A DNA stretch of 64,000 nucleotides from assembly GCF_910589235.1 (NCBI RefSeq), contig NC_060958.1:5546713-5610712 (forward strand), read 5' to 3'. The notes under the pieces are model-generated. The model was not told the DNA's origin. It searched no databases and was given only the letters and a program-made list of their open reading frames with translations. The translations under genes and the position numbers were made by a program. This stretch comes from Vespa crabro. Its lineage: Eukaryota > Arthropoda > Insecta > Hymenoptera > Vespidae. Below, in pieces: positions 14,274 through 24,825 of this stretch (within the stretch, counting starts at the first letter, position 1; every line of letters begins with the position of its first letter).

Positions 14274-16259
14274 CTTCAATCTCGTAACAGTAAACTTCCG
14301 ATGTTTACAAATACAATGATCGCCGGAGGTCTCTGACTTACGCTTCCCACGGCTGGAGTCTGTTTGATTTATCGAAGGGCCGCGCCCCTCGTCCGCGCAA
14401 AATCGTCGGCATCCCCCATTAAGTTAGCTCTCATCCCCTTGGTTCCCTTACCCATGTGTCTTCTCTTCGTTTCAGGTCTTCTCCCTTTTTTTTCTTTTTT
14501 CTTTCGTCTTCCACGTGCCAGCGCTGCAACGATGCGTCTTCTCTTCCGGTCCTGGCACGTGCGTCTCACAGAAACTGACTTTCTCCTGCTATCATCTATG
14601 ACTTTCTATACTTCTCCCTCTCTCTCTTTCTGTCTTTCTCTTTTTCTTCTCTTTTCTAGTCTCGCCCTTCTTCTTCCAGCGAAAAAAGGGATAATCACTG
14701 CTTTGCACTTGATAAACGATAATGACATGCACTCGAGCAAAGGTGATCGATTTCAGAAATGGCAGAGCAATATCGTATACCGAATCGATTCATCTTTATT
14801 TTACAATTTAATGTTTAGAAAATAATCGTGGTTCTTTTTTTTATTTGCTATATAATATATTAAATTGCCCGAAAAGTTTGTGTACCGGTTTTTCTCTTTA
14901 ATCTTTAATCTTTAATGAAACGCGATATTGGAACATATTACTAAATTATAACAATAATAACAACAACAATAACAATAATAGTTTTATAAAGAATTAATAT
15001 ATAATACGTATTTATGAATCTAATGAATAAAGAGTAATGCTGAGTAATGAATGAATGAACGAATGAAAGAATGAATGAATAAATAAATGAATTTGGGATA
15101 TACTTTGAATAATCTACTTTGTTTTTATTTTATATTTTCAGATGGTTGCGTAAAACAGGAATCGGGGAATTGTGAAAGGTCCCGGGAAGCTCTTTACCAT
15201 CCTCAATACACAATTTCCGTCGCACATCCATCCACCCTTAATACTAATTTTCTCGATATAAATCCCAGTACTCCAGCTGATTGTTTCGTGTGAGTATGTT
15301 ACAGAAGTGTTTTTTTTATTGCTAGATATTTTTTATTATAGATAATAAAAGTGGATCTTCTCGTTGTTCTTAGAAACAATAGGCTAAGTCCGCAGAAAAG
15401 TGAATCTTTAAAGAATGTTGCCGTAAAAGAAGAACCGACTGATAAAGGTTATCTCGAGCCGGTTTCTGTTTCCACTATTTCGTCTTCGATAACTCAGAGC
15501 TCTCAAAATGGTAAGATTATACGAAGATTTTATTTATTTATTTTATTTATTTTGTTTATAACTAATAATGATATTCATGAATTATATATATATATATTTT
15601 TTCATATATTATAGTGTCTAAAAGAAAGATAGTATATTAAAATTCATACCATGACAAATTTCTATAGAAAAGATTCACGCACCATTGTTCTTTATACGGT
15701 TCATAAATAACTGGAATAAGAGGGTGACGATTCTACTATACTATCCATTTATTGACTCATCACAAACCGAGACTAATATACTATGAGAAAATCATCCGTC
15801 GATGTTATCTCCTTGGTAGAGAATTCATTTTTCATTTCATTCGAGAGAAGTCGATTATTTTTTTCTTATATATATATATTTTTTTTTTCTTCCTTTTTTC
15901 TTTTTTTCAAAGAGAATACAACGAATAATCGAATGATATATTTCATACATAAAACGAAGAAAATTTGATAGCTTCCTGGTGAAAAGTAATGTAGTTTCTC
16001 CCTTGAACGGTGAATAAACTCATGCATTGTTCTAAGTATGCATAATTGAATAATTGAAGACTGCTTTCAACTCTCGAAAGCCGTGGAAAGCGTCTCCTAG
16101 AATTCAGCGAAAGCTGCTGGGCGAAGTACAGAACTCCAGATGCTCTCCCGTGGGAGATTGAACGTCGAAAGCTCTTTCATGGTCCAGTAGTGAAATGTAA
16201 CAATTCAAATAAGAACGAGTAGATATGATTTTCTAAAATATCCTGTTTCAAAAAGCACA

Positions 16260-16317
<58 letters not shown>

Positions 16318-17424
16318 AGACTTTAAAATCAGATTCTGCTTTAAAAAATTAATTTACTAAAAAATATAAAATTATTATTAATTTAAGAAAATATAATAGC
16401 ATAATTAAACTGTTATATAGGTTTTAAAAAATACTCGCTTTTTCGTTAATAATTTAAAAATTTTTCTATCATTGGATATCCTATTTAATTAGAAAGGAAA
16501 ATGATAAATAAGGTAAATAGAGGTTACAAATGACTATGAAAGGCTGAAATCAAGGTTTGCAAGCTCATGCTCTATAATCTGTCCGATTAGTCTTTACGCA
16601 CACAAGGATAACGAATCCTTTAGGAACTCGTTTACTATATCTATCCATCAGCACGATGTGTATCGCGATACCCACCTACTTCCAAGTCACTAGGGAATTT
16701 TGCTACGGCCTCTCTTCAGCTAATTCTCCCTACCATTAACCGTTTCAATTATTTAGACGTAGTTTACGGTAATAATAGGATGAATCCTCTATCGTTGCTA
16801 TCGATGATAGCTTTTATTCGGCTTGTTACACCATATTAAATTCATTATAAAAATAAGAAAAATGAAAAGCGATATGTATATATATATATTTTTTTTTTGT
16901 AACATCAAATCAATACTTTTCAATTGATGATTCTCATTGATATGATTCAAATCAATCTAATTTATTTCGTGAACATATGTATCGAAACGTTAACATGTCC
17001 AATCGCTCTTCTGCGTTCAACGCTTGTTTCAAAATAATGAACGGAATAGTAATAACCTGTTAATGGATACCAATTGTTCGTGTTCCAGTAATTAATCCGT
17101 ACGATTCCCAAGGATTACGAATCGGTGATCGCGATTAGTTTTACATGTATCTATAGATCGATCCAGTACCTAATTCCTATCAAATAGGAATATGTGTATC
17201 TATAGAATGCACATTATAATAATATTTTATGATCGTTATTATTCGTACTTGAAGAAAATTAAAAGAACGAAGAAGTATATTGCTTTGGGTCAAGGCAAGC
17301 CATTTGGCAAGCAAAGTAGATGTAAAATCGTGCTTGCATTATTAATTGAGTACAGCGCCGGAATTCGGGACTGACAATGAGAGACAGAGCGAGGAAGAAA
17401 GAGACAGACAGCGAGAGAGAGAGA

Positions 17425-17466
<42 letters not shown>

Positions 17467-20400
17467 ATAGGAAATAGGGAGGGCGAAAAAGAGCAAAAAC
17501 GAGCGATACCTTCTCTCGTTTCTGAGAATGGACGAGTGTAGGCCGTCCTCTTACGCGAACAACCCTCGTGTGCGCCGCCCCTGACCACCCCTGGCCTCGC
17601 AACCCTTTACCTACCCTAGTGAGCACAACGCCGCCAGTTTCATCAGTTCGTGATTAATTTTAATTTAAAACCACCCGCAAAGCCTCTGGTCCCGCTCTCA
17701 CCGACCTAGGACCAACCCCTTTCCATCCTCACTCTCCTACTCTCTTTGAAGAGAGAAAGAGAAAGAGAGAGAGAGAGAGAGAGAGACAAAGTGGTAGATT
17801 AGCCCTGGAGCTTCCATTCCCTTCCCAAAAGATCCTCTCTTCGAATACCCACGATCCAACCGACGTTTACCGTGGCAGGTAAAGTAAAACGCCAGTTATA
17901 GTTGACTTTCGTGAACCTTCCTGTTAATTCTCTCTGCTGGGCTCTGTGGGAGATAATAATGATACGAAGGGGATGATGTAATGTGATCACTGATTCAGTC
18001 GAACCAGTGAGTTATCTTGAATGAGAATAAAAGTAGATTAATAGATTTAAAAATCGATTATATATAATATACGTATCTATATATTAGGCGAATATACCAA
18101 AGTTCAGGAACAAACTACGTGCTAAATAATAATCAAGCACACGCTGAGTCTCAGAGAGAAACTTCACGAGGTCACGATATTTCATCGTAGCGAATAAGTC
18201 TCGGCATCAGAGCTTTCTCAATTTTTCAATATTCCCCTGCACGACTTGAAGCGTAACCGGATTACGGTTCGAGAATGGCTTTTTCGGGAGCTATGGTGCC
18301 GGAGTAAAGGGGGAGAACGAGGTGGAGGAGTCGGGGTCGGAGGTAGCGATGGTGGTGGTTGCGTAGTCGTTGCTGGTGATAGTGGTGGTATGGTGGTGTA
18401 GCCTTCGAGAGCACAGCACCCGATTAATATACATATCGCACGAGCTGTACGCGGGATTTCAGAGGTACCACGACGCCAACGCTATCCGCTTGCTCGTCAG
18501 AGCAAGCCAGAGCAACCCCGTGGGCTTTGAATATCAACCAATTTCCTGCCGATATTTGTGTGACGAGCACTTCACCAGCGACGGCGCGTGAGTGCAATTG
18601 CCAATGCGTTCCTCTACGTTTTGTCTTCCTATTTTTCCATCCTCCATAACGCTTTTCCATCTATACGGATCTTCTTCTTCTTTTTCTTTTTCTCTTCTTC
18701 CCTCTCTCTTTCTTTTTCTTTCTCTTTCTCTCCCTCTCTCTCTTTCTCTCTTTCTCTCTTTCTCTCTACTCTTGTCCATGCGTAACGATGAACGTAAAGG
18801 AAAAGAAACAATGAAAAAACGATCAAAACGTACATACATATGTCCTAATGGACGACATGATTTTTTTAGTAACAGATTCTAACCAAAGTTTTTTTTCTTT
18901 TACAGTAAACAGCTTGGTTTATCCGCAACAACAACAACAATACGGGATTGGTACCAGAGAAAGTAGAAGTTCACCGATACCCAGTCGACCAGCCAGTGCT
19001 TTTTCCGGTACATCGCAATGGCAACCACCTATTTCGACTCCGTCAGAAAGTTTTTTACCGCGACAAGAAAGCTGGACGTCCGATGGCTATGGAAAACGTA
19101 GTATAACTCCGACCTGGACCGAATTAGGAGTTCAAGCGGAATCGAGAAATTCGTCGTGGGAACGACAAAATAATTGCTTGCAAAAACGAGGATCACCATC
19201 ATCTTCATGGAGCTCGGAATACATTAGCAAGAGGCCATCGTCGACTAGTGCGACAACTACTTGGAGCGATGTGACAGTTGGCTATCAACAACAAAGACGA
19301 GGATCTCTTCAGCTTTGGCAATTCCTTGTCGCACTGTTGGATGATCCAACGAATGCACCTTGTATCGCTTGGACCGGTCGTGGCATGGAATTTAAACTTA
19401 TCGAGCCGGAAGAAGTCAGTAATTTTTAATAGATACTTTCTTGTAATTTTTCTAATCGACTTATTAAATTCGATTAAAAATTATTATTATAGGTAGCGCG
19501 TAGATGGGGTGTTCAAAAAAATCGACCGGCAATGAATTATGACAAATTAAGTCGTTCCTTAAGGTATTATTATGAGAAGGGGATAATGCAAAAGGTGGCA
19601 GGAGAAAGATATGTTTACAAATTCGTATGCGATCCGGAAGCTCTTTTTAACATGGCTTATGGAACTGGAGGAACTTCTGCGCTTTCCACCGAAGTCCATA
19701 GTAGCATGGTAAGAACGCACACAATGTCGGGAAAGACGTGTACCACAAGTGACATAACCGAGCTTGGTAAACATTCTACAACCGGTTACGGTGATGCTGT
19801 TCTTGCTATGTATTCGAACACGGCTGCAGGTTGGTGATCAAAGTGTTTGTATTTAATGATTATTCTACTCGTTAAGAGTTTCTAAAACTCTAACGATGTT
19901 CTTATATCGTATTTTATTACTTATGAAATTAACGCTATGATTAATATTTATCATTTACAACAGTTTATGGACCTTCCACTTTGCATCATCTACATCAATA
20001 CTTGGGTGCTAACGAAGATTTTAAAACACCGACTACCAGATATCATGCGCATTACTCTGCGCAATACGATAATCACCATCATCATCATCACCACCATCAT
20101 CATCATCATGCTACTTCAGCTTATTCAGAAACTTTTATAAATTATGGTCGATTATCGACGCTAGAACATCCCCTTGACATCAGATCCCAAGAACAACCAA
20201 ATAAAACTTCGTATAATCATGAAGGAGAGAATATCAATAGAGAACGAGAAAACTTACCGATCAGCTACGACGATACGCAGAGATCACAGTTACCAGCACC
20301 GTCGGCAACAACGGAAACTACAATATTGGACAGCAGTACGAATTCGAAAATTGAACAAGCACCATACGCTTGTTTAGGCGTTGGTAGCTGCGTTTGTTGA
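4605..20400 (+). CDS. Ets96B: PEA3-group ETS-domain transcription factor (Ets96B / ETV1-4-5 family)
   Basis: Nuclear sequence-specific DNA-binding factor, probably acting downstream of receptor tyrosine kinase/MAPK signalling as its relatives do. Nine coding exons keep frame: 4605-4658, 8336-8450, 10598-10654, 12196-12255, 15142-15289, 15374-15510, 18906-19414, 19493-19829, 19964-20400; predicted 617 residues ending in TGA. The ETS domain is at about residues 324-410 (LQLWQFLVALLDDP, IAWTGRGMEFKLIEPEE, then ARRWGVQKNRPAMNYDKLSR, LRYYYEKGIMQKVAGERYVY) and matches the PEA3 subgroup almost residue for residue; an intron after EPEE splits it. The start is the only in-frame ATG before a good donor, and its DQEVP resembles the DQQVP near the vertebrate ETV1 N-terminus. 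VKQE and VKEE in exons 5 and 6 fit the sumoylation consensus common in this group. Exon 9 holds a polyhistidine run. The vertebrate acidic activation motif is not obvious. Family assignment is very secure; upstream noncoding exons are unknown. Confidence 0.93.
4659..8335 (+). other. Ets96B intron 1
   Basis: Donor GTATGT, acceptor TTTCAG. It contains (AT)n at 5131-5167, CT or GA tracts at 6847-6883, 7550-7608 and 7990-8150, a T-rich stretch at 7310-7350, and a pair of adjacent CACGTG E-boxes at 7432-7444. The open frames at 5255-5567 and 6254-6514 (minus) have no recognised similarity or splice support. Confidence 0.8.
8451..10597 (+). other. Ets96B intron 2
   Basis: Donor GTGAGT, acceptor TTACAG. 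It holds GA tracts at 8490-8545 and 8930-8985 and, 42 bases before the acceptor, an AT-repeat palindrome (10477-10556, listed separately). No other gene seen. Confidence 0.8.
10477..10556. repeat. Palindrome: 14-bp inverted arms around (AT)n
   Basis: Arms AATAATAAACTAAT (10477-10490) and ATTAGTTTATTATT (10543-10556) are exact reverse complements and flank an almost pure (TA)n core, so the whole 80 bases can fold into one hairpin or cruciform. It lies just upstream of the exon 3 acceptor of Ets96B. Confidence 0.85.
10767..10839 (+). tRNA. tRNA-Lys (anticodon UUU)
   Basis: A complete 73-base cloverleaf: acceptor stem GCCTGGA pairs with TTCGGGC (with U-G wobbles), D arm TAGCTCAGTCGGTAGAGC (A box), anticodon loop CTTTTAA reading UUU, and T arm with GGTTCGAGTCC (B box). 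The body is the highly conserved animal tRNA-Lys(UUU). A run of seven T at 10844-10850 is a suitable RNA polymerase III terminator. CCA is not encoded, as usual in eukaryotes. The gene sits in intron 3 of Ets96B on the same strand. Confidence 0.97.
10844..10850 (+). terminator. Pol III oligo-T terminator of tRNA-Lys
   Basis: Seven consecutive T begin four bases after the tRNA discriminator base, the normal termination signal for RNA polymerase III. Confidence 0.8.
12256..15141 (+). other. Ets96B intron 4
   Basis: Donor GTTAGT (non-consensus at +3), acceptor TTTCAG. It holds CT tracts at 12787-12818 and 14213-14268, a GA tract at 13150-13210, a less AT-rich block at about 14330-14600 with two CACGTG boxes, a possible mariner end near 14866, and an AATG-type tetranucleotide repeat at about 15035-15090. 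No exon recognised. Confidence 0.75.
14213..14268. repeat. (CT)n microsatellite in Ets96B intron 4
   Basis: About 28 uninterrupted CT units. Confidence 0.95.
15511..18905 (+). other. Ets96B intron 6
   Basis: Donor GTAAGA, acceptor TTACAG. It contains CT or GA tracts at 16263-16315, 17415-17463, 17751-17787 and 18680-18770, and a GC-richer block at about 18240-18600 with an open frame that ends at a GTGAGT donor (see findings). Nothing else recognised. Confidence 0.75.
16263..16315. repeat. (CT)n microsatellite in Ets96B intron 6
   Basis: About 26 uninterrupted CT units. Confidence 0.95.
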
Positions 20401-21242
20401 AGATATACAAATTTCTTCCCTATCCTGAATATTCATCGATAACGAGTTGAATGTTCTTTGTCGAAAAAAAAAGAAACAAAAAAAATAAGTTTCCTTCACC
20501 AGCGAATTTTTCGTAGAACCCCGTGTAAATATATTTATTCTTTTGCATAAGTCTTCGATGAGATGGGAAAGATTTGTTTAATTAGAAATTATTATTTTGT
20601 CGAAATGAAGATTGAACGTAATAGAACATTCTCTAGATAGAAAATTTCGTTTTTCTTTTTTTTTTTGTCAGATCTGATACGATATGTTGTAATTTATTCT
20701 GTAAATAGGCTAATATAATAATTAACTTTAGCAGGCTTTGTTACTCGAATTAATTGTAAGTATATCGTCTGTGGAGTTGAAATAATCATAATTCGAGAGC
20801 CTCGAAAAATACGTACGTATATATAATAATATTTATCGATAGACGTTTGCCTTGCGAGGTCTGATCAGGACTATCTTTTCTTCGGAATATCTCGCGGTCA
20901 TTGCTTAATATGACGTAAGTCCACGACATCGTACGCGGAGGTCGAGTGTATATTTCAGGCTCTGACACACCTCAGGACATGTTTATATTTGCCTCTCGCT
21001 CTCGCGCATTAGGTTTCTATAGCGTTAGAGCTATGTTTCTCCCACCCTCATGTAAGCACACAGTGGCAACTATAGTCGGTGACTTAAGCTAAACGGTGAT
21101 GGGTTCGCAACTGTCACTCTGAAGACAAAATGCGTGGAATCGTACATTCCGATAGTGGAATTCGTTAGAGTGATATCGTCATCGATTTAGCGGCGAATCT
21201 ATTTTAGTTGAGGAGTGTAATTTATTGTTAATCGTAAACTTG
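20401..21242. other. Ets96B 3' flank and leader region of the next gene
   Basis: After the Ets96B stop come about 350 bases of AT-rich probable 3' UTR; no canonical AATAAA was noticed. The less AT-rich stretch from about 20950 to 21242 probably contains the promoter and noncoding first exon of the following gene, because a GTAAGT donor lies at 21243 and a matching acceptor at 21687-21688, 24 bases before its ATG. Confidence 0.45.
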
Positions 21243-21712
21243 GTAAGTTTACTCTAATTGAGTAATTGTAGAACACACTTTCGCTAATGTAAATATACCT
21301 ATATGTTTACAAAAAAAAAAAAAAGAAAAATTATACTTTTGCCCTGAAAATATTTTTTAGATAAGTTTCTTACGCCACAACTTTTTTATTTCCATAATTA
21401 TCATCGATAAAACCGTTACGTTCCCTGTTTATTCGTATTCGTTATCTAAATATCGTTCGTATAATTCTATTAAAAATATCAAATATTCTTAAACTTTTAC
21501 AATACGTGTTTACTTAGACGTAATAGATTTTGCAATATTCATAAAGTCATACGCAAATTAATATTTCAAGTACTTAGAATGAGTCATTTTTTGGCTCATC
21601 CCATTCTTTATACAAATGAATATAGATGACTCGTGAATCTTTTTCTGCGTCATTGAATAATTTTGTCAAAATTAAATATTCATTTCAGTATAAATACGTT
21701 TGATTTGTCATC

Positions 21713-23244
21713 ATGGGTAAGACGAAATCTTCCGAAGTAGAAGAAGGATCGATGGGTTTCAAGGATAAGCAGAAGGCTTTGGATACATTGAAATTTCTTG
21801 ATGGTCGTGATATAAGTTATCAATATCACGTCATAACCAGCTTTGTAAGTCGCGTTAAGAGAACATTACAAATAACGAAGGACGAGGAGAAACTTTCGAA
21901 TTTGCGAGATGCTTTGAAAGTATTCGAAAATTGGTTGACCGATTATAAAGAAAATAATCGTGGAAAGGAAAATCTTGCATATTTACCGATCGACACGATC
22001 AAGGCTTATAGATCACTTGCCAAGAGATATGATCTGATCGACGATGATTTTTACGTGTAAGTTTTTAACCTGTCTGATGTCGAAAAATAATATTCGATCT
22101 ATTTCTTAATAATTTTTCTTTTTCTTTTTTTTTGGATTTTTATATCGTAGCGCTTACAGAAAGGAAAAAGGAGATTACAAAAATTTACGTACTTCAAAGT
22201 TACAAAATAACAGGATAACATGGGACATCGAAAGGAATCGTAGATTAAAGGATATAGTTGCTAACATCAAAGAAAGGAATATACAATGGTATGAGACAGA
22301 TATTGGTGATTTAAGAGGACTTCCAACGAAGGAACACGTTCGATGCATCATGTTAGGATACAGTCCGGATCCGACAAAGTTGAAAAAGTTGATGGCAGAA
22401 GTTGCATCGAAAATCGGTATTATAGATGACGTCGATATGGAAGTTGAAGAAGAAATCACGAAGAAGACGAACAAGAGAAGCCATGACAAGAACACATCGA
22501 GCAGCGAAAGCGAGTCTAGCGAACCCGATAGAAAAGTTGCCAAGTTATCCTCTGATGTGGAAGAAGAAAAAAAAGAAGATAGTGGTCTTAGTTTTAAGGA
22601 TAAAGAAAAAGCTTTGCAAAGTATCAAATCTCTTGAAGGACGAGACTTGAGTTATCAGTATCATGCCATTGCTGGTTTGGTGAGGAGAGCCGAAAGAGTA
22701 ATATCGTGTACGAAGGATATAAAAAAAATCGAGAATATGAAGGAAGCTGTTCAAGTATTCGAGGATTGGATTACCGACTATAATGTAAATGACAGATCGA
22801 AAGATAATTTTAATTATTTATCGATCGACATTATACGAGCTTTCGAACCACTCGTTAAAAAATACGATATCGAGGATAAAGGGATTTTAAAGTAAGTCGT
22901 TAATGTCTTATAAAAGAATTGTGAATTTAATTGGATCATTTATTATTTTCTGCTTTGCATATAGGGCATACGAAGGAGTAGATGGAGATTATAAGAAATT
23001 GAGAACGGTACAAGTCCCACAATCCGATTTAACGTGGGATAGAAAAAGAAACAAATTTCTTCGAGAATTTGTGGATCATATGAAAGAAGAAAAGGATATT
23101 TCTTGGTTTCAAACCGACGGAGATCTTCAGAGTTTACCGACTAAAGAACATACGCAGTGTATTATGTGGGCTTATAGTCCCGATCCTACGAAATTAAAAA
23201 AGCTCGTGTCCGTAGTTAAAGATAAATTAACGTCTACAGTGTGA
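21713..23244 (+). CDS. Unrecognised protein with two tandem copies of one domain
   Basis: Three coding exons keep frame: 21713-22056, 22151-22891, 22965-23244; predicted 454 residues. A noncoding exon probably ends at 21242 and the leader resumes at 21689. Two homologous units are visible, about residues 12-204 and 261-454, sharing in order FKDKxKAL, GRDxSYQYH, VFExWxTDY, a DYKxLRT segment, a TWDxxRN segment, LPTKEH and YSPDPTKLKKL. Between them is a 56-residue acidic and serine-rich linker with basic clusters (KKTNKR) that could be a nuclear signal. Each unit is interrupted by an intron at the same place, in phase 2, just before the A-Y that opens the DYK segment, so the duplication copied the intron. 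There is no signal peptide or membrane segment. I do not recognise the family and assign no function. Confidence 0.88.
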
Positions 23245-23568
23245 TATACTATAACTAATTATCTATCTACTATATCTAATTAGTTATCGTATAAAAGCTT
23301 TCATGCTCTTAAATTTTTTAAGCTAAAGCTAAACAATTGTTTAATTAAATGCATATATATATATATATATATATGTATGTATATATAACTAATGAGAAAA
23401 ACAGATTATTTCTTTTTATTTGCAGGTCAAATATTTTACACAATTAACCATAATCAAAGTCTGTAATGTTTATAAAAGAAAATATAATATTTAAAATGTA
23501 TCACTATGGTATGACGATATCAGTCAAACGTTAATACGAAATTCAAATGTCCCGCTGTCGTTAGTAAC

Positions 23569-23624
23569 TAGCGCCATCTTGTCGATATCAAGGCGCGCGC
23601 GAGAGAGAAGGCAAGATGGCGCTA
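23569..23624. promoter_or_regulatory. Inverted pair of YY1/Pho-like motifs
   Basis: TAGCGCCATCTTG (23569-23581) and CAAGATGGCGCTA (23612-23624) are exact 13-base reverse complements separated by 30 bases rich in CpG. The core AAGATGGC matches the YY1/Pleiohomeotic recognition sequence often found near insect and vertebrate transcription starts. A role as MCC promoter element is inference from position. Confidence 0.5.
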
Positions 23625-23949
23625 GGCATCATGTTAGTTTTTCGAGCGGCGAGCTCAATCGATAGTTTTTATTGCTGTCGCTGACTCGCGAAGGAGGGTG
23701 AGCCTAGAGTACAGTTTTGAGGTTAGGGTTAGTGACTCGGTGACACTGGAAACGATAACCGGTGGGTAGCAGTGGATTTTTCACTTGCTTGCGCGTATCG
23801 AAGAGTCGAGAGAAGAGAAGATTCCAAACATTTTCATCATTCTTCCTTCACATTTCAAGTCTTTTATTCGTGGAAACTGGTTATTTTCATTGGATTTTCT
23901 ACATTGTAGGGAAAAAAAAAAAGAAAAAAGAAAAAATACTCGAGTGACC

Positions 23950-24005
<56 letters not shown>

Positions 24006-24465
24006 AAGAGAAAGAGAGAGAAAGAAAGAAGAAAAAGAAAAAGAAATAGAAAGATATTACAGATTAAACATAGAAGAACGATTAGAATAAGATAGAAAAG
24101 CAATTGGATTCCCTCGAATTTGTTACCCTCTCCCTTTTAGATGTAGTCAGAATACGACGCGTTCGAGGGAGTAATAAAGAAAGAAAAAGAGAAAATTACA
24201 CAGTCTAAGAATAACTTCTAGTGCTCTCTCTCTTTCTTTCTCTCCCTCTCTCTCTCTCTCTCTTTCTCTTTTTCTCTCTATCTATCTATCTTTATCTATC
24301 TCTTTCTTTCTCTCGTAAAAGGAAGAAGAGGAAGAAGAAAAGGAAGAAAAAAAACTTATTTATCAGCGTAGTACGATTCCGCGCCTTTTTCCAAGGAGAA
24401 AGATAAATATAAACGAAGAAATTGAAAAGATCGTGTATTATAATTTTTATCGGTGATTACTTTAA

Positions 24466-24511
<46 letters not shown>

Positions 24512-24799
24512 TCGATATAATAGAGGAAGAAAGAAAAGATTTTGTGACCAAAGAAAACAGAGAAAAAGATCAAAAAATAATTAAGAAAAAAAGGAGAAAG
24601 AAAGAAAGGAAGGAAAGTAAGAAGACACCCAAAGATAGCGACTCGAATGTGGGTAGAGTTAATATCGCGGCAAAAATAAGGCGCGGAATTTTCGTCCTCG
24701 TATCGAAAGTCTAAAGATCGATATCGAGCAAACGGATGAGGCGTAAAAGGGACGTTGTAAGAGGGGCGAGAGGATCGGCGGTGGTGCTTGGTAATCGCG

Positions 24800-24823
24800 A
24801 TGGCTAAGAGGGAGGCAGTGTGA
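24800..24823 (+). CDS. Upstream ORF in the MCC leader (7 residues)
   Basis: ATG GCT AAG AGG GAG GCA GTG TGA, with G at +4, stops two bases before the MCC start codon at 24826. If the leader is continuous here, ribosomes would have to skip it by leaky scanning or reinitiate at once. It is regulatory rather than a protein gene. Confidence 0.4.
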   Translation: MAKREAV

Positions 24824-24825
24824 GG

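Larger units (their letters stand above)
23245..24825. other. Intergenic region and leader of MCC
   Basis: It holds (AT)n at 23346-23372, an inverted pair of GATGGCGC-type sites at 23569-23624, a GA tract at 23945-24020, a CT tract at about 24215-24315 and (TA)n at 24470-24510. The MCC transcription start probably lies after the inverted pair, around 23.64-23.7 kb, but no core promoter element settles it. A short upstream ORF occupies 24800-24823. Confidence 0.45.

Noticed and set aside
14364..14825. 153-residue ORF in Ets96B intron 4
   Set aside because: No recognised domain; pyrimidine-rich; no splice context. The unusual composition is noted under the intron.
22175..22627. 150-residue minus-strand ORF
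   Set aside because: Complement of the coding exon of the duplicated-domain gene.
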